A DNA stretch of 64,000 nt from contig NZ_SJSO01000025.1 in assembly GCF_004331735.1 (NCBI RefSeq), positions 26,158 through 90,157 of the forward strand. Direction: 5' to 3'. Position 1 is the first letter of the stretch; each line of letters starts with the position of its first letter. Position numbers and translations under genes: made by a program. The notes under the pieces are model-generated. The model was not told the origin of the DNA and did no database searches. It saw only the letters and a program-made list of their open reading frames with translations. Origin of the DNA: Pedobacter psychrodurus. GTDB lineage: Bacteria; Bacteroidota; Bacteroidia; Sphingobacteriales; Sphingobacteriaceae. Positions 7,119 to 16,828 of this stretch are shown piece after piece.

Positions 7119-8525
7119 TTAAATATGTATCGCTCTATTATCAGTTGCGGCAAGTGCAGCTTCTTTTAAGGCTTCGGTATAAGTTGGATGCGCATGGCAA
7201 GTACGTGCAATATCTTCGGCAGATGCACGGAATTCCATGGCAATAACCGCTTCTGCAATCATATCAGCAGCACGCGGGCCGATCATGTGTACACCTAAAA
7301 CTTCATCGGTAGCGGCATCGGCTAATACCTTAATGAAGCCATCGGTATCCATACTCGCTTTTGCACGTCCGCTGGCTTTGAAAGGGAATGAACCAGTTTT
7401 ATACTTAACACCTTTTTCTTTTAGCTGTTCTTCTGTTAAACCTACAGAAGCAACCTCTGGCCAGGTGTATACCACACCAGGGACTAAGTTATAATTGATA
7501 TGTGGTTTCTGACCTGCAATAGTTTCGGCAACGTATGTACCTTCATCTTCTGCTTTGTGCGCCAACATAGCACCAGTAATTACATCACCAATAGCATAAA
7601 CACCTTTCACCGAAGTTTCTAAATGCTCATTAACCGGAATTTTCTTACCTCTTTCTTCTACCGTGATTCCGATTTTATCTAAACCTAAACCTTCGCTATA
7701 TGCTGTACGGCCAACAGCAACGATACAATAATCGGCTTCTAAAGAAATGGTTTCGCCTTTTGGTGTTTCGGCATTAACCGTTACGGTTTTACCTTTAGTG
7801 GTAGCACCGGTAACTTTATGGCCCATGTAAAACTCCATGCCTAATGTTTTCTTTAACACTCGTTGAAGTTCTTTACCCAAACCAGCATCCATCGTACCGA
7901 TAATAGATGGCAAAAACTCAACAACAGAAACCTTTGTGCCTAAACGGGCATATACCGAACCTAACTCTAAACCGATTACACCACCACCGATTACCACCAT
8001 GGTTTTTGGCACTTCTTTAATGTTTAAAGCCTCAGTTGAAGTAATGATGCGTTTTTTATCAATGGGTAAAAACGGTAAAGCTGTTGGTTTAGAACCTGTA
8101 GCAATGATTACATTTTTAGCTGATAATGTTTCTGTAGAACCATCGGCTTTAGTTACCAGGATAGTATTTTTATCTACAAAAGAACCAACGCCTTCGAAAG
8201 AATCGATTTTATTTTTCTTGAACAAATAAGTGATACCGGCTGTATTTTGAGCAACAACATCGTCTTTACGGGCGATCATTTGTTTCATATCAACCTTTAA
8301 ATCTTTTAAGTTGATACCATGGGTAGTGAACGTATGAGCAGCGTTATGAAAATGCTCTGAAGAATCTAATAAAGCCTTAGACGGGATACAGCCTACATTT
8401 AAGCAGGTACCACCAAAAGTTTTATATTTTTCAACAACTGCAGTTTTTAAACCTAACTGAGCACAACGGATTGCGCCTACATAACCGCCCGGCCCTGAAC
8501 CGATAACAACGACATCGTATTGCAT
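7119..8525 (-). CDS. lpdA: Dihydrolipoyl dehydrogenase
   Basis: A 468-residue FAD-dependent E3 component of 2-oxoacid dehydrogenase and glycine cleavage complexes; it reoxidises protein-bound dihydrolipoamide with NAD+. It has the N-terminal FAD motif VVVIGSGPGGY, the redox disulfide motif GGTCLNVGCIPSK (Cys41, Cys46), the NAD motif VIGGGVIGLELG, and the C-terminal catalytic His446 in HAHPTYTE. The in-frame extension to 8594 lacks family sequence, so the ATG at 8525 is chosen. It could serve the glycine cleavage system, whose gcvT is also in this window but far away. Confidence 0.96.
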   Translation of the reverse strand: MQYDVVVIGSGPGGYVGAIRCAQLGLKTAVVEKYKTFGGTCLNVGCIPSKALLDSSEHFHNAAHTFTTHGINLKDLKVDMKQMIARKDDVVAQNTAGITYLFKKNKIDSFEGVGSFVDKNTILVTKADGSTETLSAKNVIIATGSKPTALPFLPIDKKRIITSTEALNIKEVPKTMVVIGGGVIGLELGSVYARLGTKVSVVEFLPSIIGTMDAGLGKELQRVLKKTLGMEFYMGHKVTGATTKGKTVTVNAETPKGETISLEADYCIVAVGRTAYSEGLGLDKIGITVEERGKKIPVNEHLETSVKGVYAIGDVITGAMLAHKAEDEGTYVAETIAGQKPHINYNLVPGVVYTWPEVASVGLTEEQLKEKGVKYKTGSFPFKASGRAKASMDTDGFIKVLADAATDEVLGVHMIGPRAADMIAEAVIAMEFRASAEDIARTCHAHPTYTEALKEAALAATDNRAIHI

Positions 8526-8869
8526 AATTTTATGAGAATTTTGATTAGCCAAATGTAGGGAAAAAAGGCGGAATGCTGAAAGTCGATTAGGCAATAGAAA
8601 TCGGTTTCTTAGTCATTGGTTTATCAGTTGTTGGTTCTTCGCCGATACCTGATGCCCCAATAGATCAAATATTGAAGATCAATAAGATAATGCAATAAAA
8701 GTTCAAAAGCCCATAGGTTGATGAGCGTATGAAAACATTTTACTTTAAGACTATAAAATGTTTTACCTAACCCAAACAAACCCAATGGACTAATGAACGA
8801 GACTCAATTAAGCGTTATCAGTTTGTAGTTGGCAATTTTCAACTATGAATTACCCACCAATGAACCAAC
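8526..8869. other. Intergenic, nothing recognised
   Basis: These 344 bases between two minus-strand genes hold no convincing open frame, hairpin or repeat. A promoter for lpdA must lie here, but I could not place it. Confidence 0.5.
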
Positions 8870-9268
8870 CTACAAACTTAACGATGCTGATGCACTTAAG
8901 ATTGCGCCGCTAGATGTGCCCTCTCTTTTTAATTCTCCATCTACATAAATTTGCACTTTTAACGTAGAATTAGCATTGGCGCCTGTTGCATTTGCAGCAA
9001 TGTTTAAAGAAATGGTTCCTGCTGGCACCGTAATCTCCTGACTTGTCCAGGTAGTTCCGCTAAGGCTCGTTGCGGTGGTAATTTGTGAATCGTAGCCATA
9101 AACTACAGCACTAATGTTGCTACCTGCCGATGCTTCGAGTTTAAAAACTACCTTGTGTGAAGATTTTGATGGCGATTCTCCCCCATCTTTTTTACACGAC
9201 ATTAAACCTGTAAATAACACTAAGGCAAAAAAAGAAAGTACAAATGTTTTAATTTTGATGTTTTTCAT
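8870..9268 (-). CDS. Small MmpS-like lipoprotein
   Basis: A 132-residue lipoprotein: signal peptide from the ATG at 9268, lipobox FTGLMSC, then KKDGG. The mature part is about 100 residues of predicted beta strands. The pattern KVVFKLEAS...VVYGYDSQ...QEITVPAGT...LKVQIYVDGELKREGTSSG resembles the MmpS accessory proteins of actinobacterial MmpL transporters and similar small domains in Bacteroidota. This is pattern likeness only; there is no MmpL gene nearby. The in-frame start at 9331 would bury the signal peptide and is rejected. Confidence 0.75.
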   Translation of the reverse strand: MKNIKIKTFVLSFFALVLFTGLMSCKKDGGESPSKSSHKVVFKLEASAGSNISAVVYGYDSQITTATSLSGTTWTSQEITVPAGTISLNIAANATGANANSTLKVQIYVDGELKREGTSSGAILSASASLSL

Positions 9269-9415
9269 AATTATATTTAAAAAAATAGAACTACAAATAA
9301 ACAAATGAGCACTTTGCTTTACAATAACCATATAATACCATTTTTTTCTACCTGATTTCAGGTATATTCTGGGTTTAATTTCTGATTGAGAAATAAACCG
9401 TGCATTTTTAGATTA

Positions 9416-11431
9416 ATGAGAAATTATATCATCTTTCTGGCACTCCTTATTTTCTATTCGTTGAATAGCCGGGCCCAGCTGCAACCAGCCGACCAGCAAT
9501 ATACCGACAGTCTAAGCCGCATCGTAAGTGGAAACTTCCGCGATAGCCTTAAAGCCGAGGCTGGTTTTAAACTAACCGATTTCTGGGTAGATCATGATAG
9601 TTCCAAAGCAGTATTATACTTGAACAAGGCAAGAACCTGGAGCAAAAAGTATCCTTTACTGCTAGCCAGGTCTTATTGGTACGAATCTTTAATTTACCAA
9701 GGCCGGAATTACACAAAAGCCGAAAAGTTACTCATCCATGCCGATTCGTTATTAAGCAAGTTTAATACAAAAGCTATTTACCGGCTGCGATCGATGGTTT
9801 GGCACAACTATGGTTTGATACAACAGCACAAAGACGATCTTAAAGCAACACTCGATATACTGATCAACCGCGTTTTACCACTTTCTAAAAAGGCTGGCGA
9901 CAAAAACTTTTTAGGCACAGAATACGTCTCTATCGGAACGATTTTTACAAACCTTGGCCAATACGAAAAAGCTGCACCTTACTTGCAGCAAGGTTTAAAT
10001 GCCTTAAAAGATACTTCTCCTGATAAGTATTATCTACTCATTAATGCGCACCTAACTACTGCAGGAAACTATTATCATCTAAAAAACTATAGTCTCACCA
10101 AAAAACACCTCGATCTGGCCAAAACAATACTGGATAAATCAGACCATGTGGCTATAGGCTACCCGATGGCAATATTTTGGCTCGACTACTACAAAAGCAC
10201 CACACGCTATTTAATTAACACCAAACAATACACCCTTGCTTTGTTAGATGCAGATAAAGCCATTAAACTGGCCGAAAAGCTAACCGACAATTATTCTTTA
10301 CAGGAAGTAATATTTGAGAAATACAGAATCCTTTTTAAACAGAAAAATTTTGTTCTGGCTAAAAAAACGTTGCTGCAAATTATCGATCAGCCAGAAATAA
10401 ATACATTGGCAACAAATAAGCTCAAATTAGCAGAAGCGCTTGCAGAAGTAAATTACGCCAGCGGCAATATTAAAGAGGCTTATAACTGGATAAAAAAGAG
10501 CAAATTATTAAACGACAGCCTAAATGAAAGTAAACTAAAAGAAGATATTAATGCGTTAGAAATTAAATATAAAAATGCAGAAAACCAGAAAAAAATAGCC
10601 AGTTTAAATGCAGAAAAGAAACAAAATGCATTAATTATAAAGAACAATAAAACAACAACCTTTCTATTAATTGCAGCATCTTTCTTTCTGCTAATCATCG
10701 TTATCCTTTTGTATTTTTACTTTAGGGGCTATAAAAAGCTTGCGGAGCAAAGGAGTATAAACTATAAACAGAAAGTGGCCGAATTACAACAAAAACAGCA
10801 ATTGGAAATTAGCAGGGCCATGCTAAATGCCGAAGAAAAAGAAAGAAACAGGGTAGCGCAGGATTTACATGATGGACTTGGCGGAATGTTATCAGGTTTA
10901 AAAATTAACTTATCCAATTGGGCAAAACACAGGGAAATGCAGCTGCCTGATGCAGAGCTACAAAGAATTGTTAATCAACTGGATAATTCTGTAACAGAAT
11001 TAAGGCACATTGCCCGGAATATGATGCCACAAACATTATTAAAATTCGGATTAGAAACGGCCTTAAAAGACCTGGCAGAATCGGCGATGAGCAATCATAT
11101 GCATATCGATTTTCAAGCACTCAATATCCCTAAACATATTGCCCTTGAAGAACAGATAATTATTTACAGGATTGTACAGGAAATACTCACCAACACACTA
11201 AAGCATGCTCAGGCATCTGAAGTAGTTTTACAGTGCAGCGAAAACAAAAACTGGTTTTATATCACAGTTGAGGACAATGGAATTGGCTTTGATGCCTTAA
11301 CCTATAAAAAGGGATTAGGAGTAGAAAACATTAAAAATAGGGTAGCCTATCTTAAGGGCACTTTCGAAATCGATTCGCACCCTGGCAATGGTACAACTAT
11401 AAATATCGAAATCCCCATCAGTTATGAATAA
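9416..11431 (+). CDS. TPR-containing sensor histidine kinase
   Basis: A 671-residue membrane kinase that partners the response regulator starting 8 bases before its stop codon. Order of parts: signal peptide (MRNYIIFLALLIFYSLNSRA), periplasmic tetratricopeptide-type helical repeats to about residue 370, a coiled stretch, one transmembrane helix (about 414-437), then the HisKA_3 dimerisation domain with phospho-acceptor His485 (RVAQDLHDGLGG) and a HATPase domain with DNGIGFD and GLGVENIKNR. This is the NarX/LiaS-like class that pairs with NarL-type regulators. The signal sensed is unknown. The ATG at 9416 gives a clean signal peptide; 9386 is an alternative. Confidence 0.92.
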   Translation: MRNYIIFLALLIFYSLNSRAQLQPADQQYTDSLSRIVSGNFRDSLKAEAGFKLTDFWVDHDSSKAVLYLNKARTWSKKYPLLLARSYWYESLIYQGRNYTKAEKLLIHADSLLSKFNTKAIYRLRSMVWHNYGLIQQHKDDLKATLDILINRVLPLSKKAGDKNFLGTEYVSIGTIFTNLGQYEKAAPYLQQGLNALKDTSPDKYYLLINAHLTTAGNYYHLKNYSLTKKHLDLAKTILDKSDHVAIGYPMAIFWLDYYKSTTRYLINTKQYTLALLDADKAIKLAEKLTDNYSLQEVIFEKYRILFKQKNFVLAKKTLLQIIDQPEINTLATNKLKLAEALAEVNYASGNIKEAYNWIKKSKLLNDSLNESKLKEDINALEIKYKNAENQKKIASLNAEKKQNALIIKNNKTTTFLLIAASFFLLIIVILLYFYFRGYKKLAEQRSINYKQKVAELQQKQQLEISRAMLNAEEKERNRVAQDLHDGLGGMLSGLKINLSNWAKHREMQLPDAELQRIVNQLDNSVTELRHIARNMMPQTLLKFGLETALKDLAESAMSNHMHIDFQALNIPKHIALEEQIIIYRIVQEILTNTLKHAQASEVVLQCSENKNWFYITVEDNGIGFDALTYKKGLGVENIKNRVAYLKGTFEIDSHPGNGTTINIEIPISYE

Positions 11432-12056
11432 TATGATTAAACTAGCTGTTGTTGATGACCATCCAATTGTTATACAAGGAATCGTTTCCTTAATCAACAA
11501 CCTTGAAAACATGCAGGTAGTAGGCAGTTTTCAATCAGGCAGCGCATTAATTTCCTTTTTAAATACCCACGAAATAGATATTGTGCTGCTCGATGTTATG
11601 TTGCCAGATGTAAATGGAATTGAACTATGTGCGCAGGTTAAAAAGTTATCGCCTAAAACGATCGTTATTGCCATTAGCAATCATACCGAAAGAAGCATCA
11701 TTATGCAGATTTTACAAAATGGGGCGAGTGGTTACATTTTAAAAAATGCTTCGGTAGAGGAGCTAAAAAACGGTATCGAAACTGCGCTTAGAGGAGAACT
11801 GGCCTTTAGCAAAGAAGTTATTGAAATTATTGCTAAACCTTCGGTAAATGATTTAAAAGGACGACCAAAATTCACCAAACGCGAAAAACAGATCCTTCAA
11901 TTAATCGCACAGGGAAAAACAACCGCCAGCATCGCAGAAGAGCTTTTTCTAAGTCCATTAACCATCGAAACCCATCGCCGCAACATGATGCAAAAACTCG
12001 ATGTTAAAAACGCGATAGAACTGATAAACATTGCTACAGAGCAGTTATTAATTTGA
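11424..12056 (+). CDS. NarL/LuxR-family response regulator
   Basis: A 210-residue two-domain regulator. The receiver domain carries the acidic pair Asp11-Asp12, phospho-acceptor Asp57 (VLLDVMLPD) and a late Lys; the C-terminal LuxR-type helix-turn-helix (about 149-208) has FTKREKQILQLIAQG and LSPLTIETHRRNMMQKL. It overlaps the kinase stop codon by 8 bases (a start at 11433 would just clear it), so the two are one operon and almost certainly a cognate pair. Target genes cannot be read from the sequence. Confidence 0.95.
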   Translation: MNNMIKLAVVDDHPIVIQGIVSLINNLENMQVVGSFQSGSALISFLNTHEIDIVLLDVMLPDVNGIELCAQVKKLSPKTIVIAISNHTERSIIMQILQNGASGYILKNASVEELKNGIETALRGELAFSKEVIEIIAKPSVNDLKGRPKFTKREKQILQLIAQGKTTASIAEELFLSPLTIETHRRNMMQKLDVKNAIELINIATEQLLI

Positions 12057-12080
12057 TGGATTCAACCCAAAACTAGTGCC

Positions 12081-12437
12081 TTAAACGCTTTGTCCAAAAG
12101 TGAGTAAATTGCTATCTGGATCAAGCATTGCAAATTCTTTTTGCCCCCATGGTTTGGTTTGCAGGCTCCCATTCGGATGAATGCTTTGTTTAGTATCAAG
12201 CATAGATTTGTACAGCCCTTCTATATCATTAGTGCGGATATAAACCTGCCCATAGTTTTCTTTCGGATCAAGTGTTTCGAATAGGAAAAAGTGAATCTGA
12301 ATATTGTCTTTTTGCACCATCAGGTAATCCTTAAAATCGGCGCTCCCAATGTCTTTAAAGCCTAATTTATTTACATAAAAATCTCTGGTGATTTCTTTAT
12401 CACGCATTGGAAGTTTTGGGTTAATCTCTGTTAGCAT
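12081..12437 (-). CDS. VOC / glyoxalase-bleomycin resistance family protein
   Basis: A 118-residue single-domain protein of the vicinal-oxygen-chelate fold with two beta-alpha-beta-beta-beta modules: PMRDKEITRDFYVNKLGF at the start and PWGQKEFAMLDPDSNLLTFGQ at the end. This pattern is common in bleomycin-binding-like proteins that bind small molecules without catalysis. His at the IQIHFF strand and the Asp/Glu of the last strand could be metal ligands, but the set is not complete enough to call an enzyme. It lies 63 bases downstream of a Crp-like regulator on the same strand. Confidence 0.85.
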   Translation of the reverse strand: MLTEINPKLPMRDKEITRDFYVNKLGFKDIGSADFKDYLMVQKDNIQIHFFLFETLDPKENYGQVYIRTNDIEGLYKSMLDTKQSIHPNGSLQTKPWGQKEFAMLDPDSNLLTFGQSV

Positions 12438-12500
12438 ATTTTTTTTATTTCAAAAATCGGTATTTTTCTGAAAAGCTGAACTTGATCCAGATCAGGAAAT

Positions 12501-13049
12501 TTAATGATTTGCCCTCACCCTACTCAATGTTTCAGGGGCGATCTTAAGATATGAAGCGATCATTTTGACCGGAAAAACCTGCACGATGAGCGGCTTAGCA
12601 TTTTTGATGTAATTGTATTTTTGGATAGGATTTAACGCATTGTCAAAAAGATAAGTTCTATTGTTTGTCTGGTCAAAAATCTTAGCCAAGCTTAAAAAAG
12701 ATTGCGACCTGGCAATCAGACCATGCAGATTAATTAAACTCAATTCTAGCACATCCGACTTCTCAAATGCTTTGATCGTGGTATCTGATGGCACTTGATT
12801 GATCAGACTAGGATGATTGAACATCCACTCCTGGGGCAAATGCAGGTCGATGATGGTTTCTGTCATGTTGTTAAACTGGAATTGAAAAAAAGATCCAGAT
12901 AAAATGAAATAAACAGATTGACAGATTTCACCCAGATGCAAGAGCACGTCATTTTTATGGAACGACTTTCGGATAGTATGCTCTTCAAAAAGAAGCACAT
13001 CGTTAGCAGAAAATTGCCCAACACTGTTTAAAATCTCCTGAGTTGACAT
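12501..13049 (-). CDS. Crp/Fnr-family transcriptional regulator
   Basis: A 182-residue protein with an N-terminal cyclic-nucleotide-binding-like beta barrel (about residues 15-110; ILSGSFFQFQF) and a short C-terminal helix-turn-helix ending VKMIASYLKIAPETLSRVR. This length and ending are normal for the short Crp-like regulators of Bacteroidota, so it is not truncated. No Cys cluster for an iron-sulfur centre is present, so it is not an oxygen sensor of the Fnr kind. Its stop and start lie close to the neighbouring HAD and VOC genes, so these three may be one unit. Confidence 0.88.
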   Translation of the reverse strand: MSTQEILNSVGQFSANDVLLFEEHTIRKSFHKNDVLLHLGEICQSVYFILSGSFFQFQFNNMTETIIDLHLPQEWMFNHPSLINQVPSDTTIKAFEKSDVLELSLINLHGLIARSQSFLSLAKIFDQTNNRTYLFDNALNPIQKYNYIKNAKPLIVQVFPVKMIASYLKIAPETLSRVRANH

Positions 13050-13056
13050 ATTAACA

Positions 13057-13722
13057 TTAGATCAATCCTTTTTCCAGTATAAATGCTTTGGCATTTGCAA
13101 AGCTGAGGAACAATTCATCAGCGATCTTCAGTTTTTGGTGTGCACGCACATTACTTTGGATAGCATAACAGATAATGCCCGCCGCTAAAGCCGATTTAAC
13201 ACCATTTAGGGTATCTTCAAAAACAATGCACTCTTCTTTTTTTACACCCAATCGTTCCACACAAAGATTATAACTTTCAGGATCGGGCTTAGATTTGCTT
13301 ACATCTGTTCTGGTAATAAACAAACTGAAATACTTGGCCAAACCGTTCCGCTCAAAAACAGCTTCAACATCAATTTTAGGACTGGCGGTAACCACTGCAA
13401 GCGTAAGTCCTTTTTCATAAACAAATTGGATAAATTCTAATGCATAAGGCATTAAAGCAATATCAGTTGTTCTGAAACCATCAAAAGTTATTTTTTCTCT
13501 CCTGTTGATAAAGCCTTCCAATTCTTCCTCAATTTTGTATCGGTCTATTATGGTCTTTGCATTTTTCGGCAGGGGAATTCCAGCGTAATTTGTTAACCAG
13601 TCACTAAAATCAAGCGCCACTTCATACTCACGTAAAAACTTGTTCCAACAATCGAAATGAAATCGCTCAGAATCAATTAATGTACCATCTAAATCAAATA
13701 GTAACGCTTTTATTTTACTCAT
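13057..13722 (-). CDS. HAD-family hydrolase, beta-phosphoglucomutase-like
   Basis: A 221-residue cytoplasmic phosphatase of the haloacid dehalogenase superfamily. Motif I is FDLDGTLIDS (nucleophile Asp10, acid Asp12); motif II is VVTASPK; motif III is SKSKPDPESY; motif IV is FEDTLNGVKSA. A helical cap lies between motif I and II, as in beta-phosphoglucomutase and sugar-phosphate phosphatases. The substrate is not predictable. Its stop lies 7 bases before the start of the Crp-like regulator, so they are co-transcribed. Confidence 0.92.
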   Translation of the reverse strand: MSKIKALLFDLDGTLIDSERFHFDCWNKFLREYEVALDFSDWLTNYAGIPLPKNAKTIIDRYKIEEELEGFINRREKITFDGFRTTDIALMPYALEFIQFVYEKGLTLAVVTASPKIDVEAVFERNGLAKYFSLFITRTDVSKSKPDPESYNLCVERLGVKKEECIVFEDTLNGVKSALAAGIICYAIQSNVRAHQKLKIADELFLSFANAKAFILEKGLI

Positions 13723-13747
13723 TATATATTTTTAACAGGAATTAGTT

Positions 13748-14908
13748 TTATGGAATTACCTCAAACAATAAAAATTGCTGCACCTGCGATTTTCCAAAGT
13801 TATTGTCTACACAGAAAATTAAAGAGTTATGTCCATTAGGCAATTTTGGACCAAAGGTAACACCTTCAAAATTATCGATATGTATATTTAAAGCATCAAA
13901 ATCGAAAAGCAATTTCTTGGTTAGCGGCCTTGGTGGATTTTGCACAAAAGAGCTATTATCGATTTCATTTTCAGCACCAAGCAAATCAACCAGGTAAAGT
14001 TTTAAAAAGGTATGATCATCGTGCCCTTTTGCCCAGGCCCTTTCCATTACCAAAAGGGTATGATTGTTAACCGCTAATATTTCGGAGATTCCGTTTACAT
14101 TCCAATCGTTTTCAACCGTAGGTTTAACCGGCATTGCGCCAAGGTTATAAGCATATTGGGCGATATTCTTTTTGGTAGCAACATCGAATTTTAAAATCCG
14201 CGTTAAGGCTTTATCATATTCAAAAGTGGCCTGAGGGCCATCTTGGTAAAGTGGCTCTTCTAAGCTGGCATATAATATTTTGTACTGATCGGCATAAGTT
14301 AAACCTTCAAATAAGGCATTTTTGCGCGGTCCACTTTCGGTTTTTGTAAAGTAAAAACCTTTAGGCATTGGGATGGTATCTAAGAACTTTCCTGCTGTAG
14401 AAATAAAGGTTAAACCAGGCTGAACAATCGTTGTATCTCCGTTCTTAAACAACCGTTCCCCCTCACTGCTCCAAAGCAATTGTTTGGTTAACGGGTTATA
14501 ACGAATCGATTCGCCATCAGGTTTTACACTTTTATCAGTACCGTACTGAGGATATTGTTTCCCATTTTCTTGCAGCATATAAGTAACACCAGTTACACGA
14601 ATGGTATCTATCTTATTTTCTTTAATATCAATCTGTGCAGTATAAATTCTTGCCGGACTGCGCTGCGACGGATCATCACTGATCATGTAATATTGGTTCT
14701 GCTTTACATCGTAATCAATCCCCGATAAACCACCAACAACCGTATTTTGGAAAATTGGATTTAACGGCATAATATATTCATCCAAAAACTTTACAGACGA
14801 AATACTGGCCTCATTTTGCTTAACCACAGCATACTTTGTTGCAGAACAAGATGAGAGCACAATAGCAAGAACTGAATACACAAAGAAGAGCTGGGATACA
14901 GGTTTCAA
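13748..14908 (-). CDS. Esterase-like phytase family lipoprotein
   Basis: A 386-residue exported lipoprotein (signal peptide with lipobox VLSSC at about residue 20). The mature part resembles the esterase-like activity of phytase family (PF13449 type): GGLSGIDYDVKQNQYYMISDD near the start, then DGESIRYNPLTKQLLWSSEGE, then NFEGVTFGP at the end. These are conserved propeller strand segments with acidic residues. Activity on phytate is not assured; the family name is historical. It lies 25 bases upstream of the HAD gene on the same strand. Confidence 0.85.
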   Translation of the reverse strand: MKPVSQLFFVYSVLAIVLSSCSATKYAVVKQNEASISSVKFLDEYIMPLNPIFQNTVVGGLSGIDYDVKQNQYYMISDDPSQRSPARIYTAQIDIKENKIDTIRVTGVTYMLQENGKQYPQYGTDKSVKPDGESIRYNPLTKQLLWSSEGERLFKNGDTTIVQPGLTFISTAGKFLDTIPMPKGFYFTKTESGPRKNALFEGLTYADQYKILYASLEEPLYQDGPQATFEYDKALTRILKFDVATKKNIAQYAYNLGAMPVKPTVENDWNVNGISEILAVNNHTLLVMERAWAKGHDDHTFLKLYLVDLLGAENEIDNSSFVQNPPRPLTKKLLFDFDALNIHIDNFEGVTFGPKLPNGHNSLIFCVDNNFGKSQVQQFLLFEVIP

Positions 14909-15763
14909 ATCGAAATGTTTAGACCGTAAAAATATGGATTTTTGGTCGCTCGAGATATGTCATCCTGAATTTATTTTACTGTGCCTTTCCGCTGCGCTAT
15001 AGGTCAGGGTCATGGTTGTGGTGTCAGATATTACCATCTGACATGGAGTGCATTTAATAACCCGATGAATCAATTTTCAATAAAATTAAACAAAAACAGC
15101 CGGATGGGAACATCCGACTGCACATTATACCAAAACAGATACTCAAGATTTGTCGTCATTCCCGCGCAGGCCTATCGTGTAGACACATCTTTTGGTTTGG
15201 GTTTTTTATGCATTTTGCTAACCAACTTTAATAAAACACAGATTTTGCCGAAGAACGCCGTCAATCCCAAGTGGCAGGAAAATCAAAAAAACAATTGCAG
15301 AATAGAACAAATATTACTACCAAACCTTAAACGCAGTGGTTTTGTGTTCATAAGCGCTGAGTGAAAACTTTCGTGAGAATTGAACACAAAACAAAGTGCT
15401 ACTGTTTTTTTGATGAGCGTGGGTGGTGAGGAGCCACATTGCCGGATTGACAAAGCGCTTTGGGTACTTTGGCGCTCCAAAGTACCATGCCTCCGCGGCA
15501 AAGAGCGGAAAAAAAATCAACTTTGTGTTTAAACTATAGTTTTTGAGGAATCAGTATTATTTGATAGCAGGAAAGATGCTGAAATAAATCCGATAGCTAT
15601 CGGATCAGCATGACGACCGCTTTAGGAATATACGCCTAAACCAAACACGGGCTAACAAAGATGTGTCCACACGATAGGCGCAGGCGGGAATCTTAAAGTG
15701 TGCGGTATTAAGATTCCCGTACGTGGTGTCAGATGTTACCATCTAACACCGATAAAATAAAGA
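14909..15763. repeat. Repeat cluster, no gene
   Basis: These 855 bases contain no believable gene. They hold a GTCATCCTGA half element (about 14958), a TGTCAGAT/ATCTGACA hairpin (15022-15043) with a sister copy at 15725-15750, a long inverted repeat (15154-15193 and 15657-15692), an 18-base perfect palindrome (15588-15605) and a GGTACTTTGG...CCAAAGTACC hairpin (about 15458-15484). Several open frames of 60-130 codons cross these repeats and are rejected. Confidence 0.75.
15154..15692. repeat. Composite inverted-repeat element (CGTCATTCCC class)
   Basis: Left arm CGTCATTCCCGCGCAGG plus CCTATCGTGTAGACACATC (to 15192); right arm 15657-15692 is its complement, with the inner 22 bases matching at 21 positions. 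The 464 bases between the arms carry no gene. It looks like a non-autonomous element or the remnant of one. Confidence 0.6.
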
Positions 15764-16600
15764 TTAAAACAATTTACCTATTACGCGATAAGTAATATTT
15801 GTTCCATCTACTATTTCTTCATAATAAACATCATCGGGCGAAACAAAATACTTTTCGTTTTTAATAGTTACCTCTCTGCAACCTTCTGGCAGTTGATTAA
15901 TGATATCACCTATATTATGTGTATCAACCGGGCCATCAGTTGTGTTTAAAATACCGTCTTTTCCAGCAACCACATATACGGTTTTACCATCAGCATTTTC
16001 TTTCTGAGTATAATAAACGCCTTTATATTCGTAATAATCAACACCGTTAATGGTAACCAGATTGGCATCCGACGGTAAATTCGGAACCTCAGCACCAACC
16101 GGTGGGGTTACCACTTCGTATTGACTATTGTTTTGCTGATAGAACAATCCACCAGAGTAATAAAACTGGTTAGCACCATAATAAAACGGATAATATCCAT
16201 AAGGCAAAACCCCAATCCTGAAGCCTAAAAACGGTCTGTAAAAATTATAATAGCTATAATATGGCCTGTAATAAGATCTTCCATATCCCGGGCGATAACC
16301 ATAACCTGGCCTACCATAACCTGCACCTGGACGATAACCTGGCCTGTTATAACTGTAATTGGGTCTTGGAGGGCGACCTCCGTTGCTAGGCGCATAACTA
16401 CCTCTACTTGGCGCATGCATAGATGGTTGTCTGGAAATAGAACCACCACCCCTAGATGGGCTTATCGAACCAGATCTACCACCTCCAGAAGAACCTCCAC
16501 TCCTACTTGGTCGCTGTGCCGAAACAGTCTCAATACTCAAAGTTGCTATCATCGCTGCTGCAGCGAAAACAACCAATCCTTTATTTAATAACCTATTCAT
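15764..16600 (-). CDS. DUF6515 family secreted protein
   Basis: A 278-residue exported protein: signal peptide to about residue 28 (TVSAQ), then a low-complexity part (about 30-115) rich in Gly, Ser, Arg, Tyr and Pro with repeated PGYGRPGYG-like units, then a hydrophobic aromatic segment PYGYYPFYYG, and a C-terminal domain with two related segments, TINGVDYYEYKGVYYT and TIKNEKYFVSPDDVYYEE. This arrangement is that of DUF6515 proteins. The function is unknown; the Tyr/Gly-rich part suggests an envelope or matrix role. It reads divergently from the hydrolase pair. Confidence 0.85.
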   Translation of the reverse strand: MNRLLNKGLVVFAAAAMIATLSIETVSAQRPSRSGGSSGGGRSGSISPSRGGGSISRQPSMHAPSRGSYAPSNGGRPPRPNYSYNRPGYRPGAGYGRPGYGYRPGYGRSYYRPYYSYYNFYRPFLGFRIGVLPYGYYPFYYGANQFYYSGGLFYQQNNSQYEVVTPPVGAEVPNLPSDANLVTINGVDYYEYKGVYYTQKENADGKTVYVVAGKDGILNTTDGPVDTHNIGDIINQLPEGCREVTIKNEKYFVSPDDVYYEEIVDGTNITYRVIGKLF

Positions 16601-16828
16601 TATTTTGTGTTTATTTCGATTATATATATGACGGTGAAAACGCTTAAAAGATTATCCCTTAACAATATTTAACCAAATTTTGATAAAGTGATGACGAACA
16701 GAGGATTTAATGGCAAAGCACATCATGCTTCCATGATTACCTCTATACTAACAAACCTTTTACGGGCTATTTTTTCTAATCAATCGTTAATCACCTATAT
16801 TTAAATTTTATTCCTAAAACTAGCTTAA

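Noticed and set aside
8526..8594. N-terminal extension of dihydrolipoyl dehydrogenase
   Set aside because: The extra 23 residues are unlike the family; MQYDVVVIGSG at 8525 is the proper start.
14981..15520. Open frames of 67-127 codons in the repeat cluster
   Set aside because: They cross inverted repeats and hairpins and have no protein-like features.
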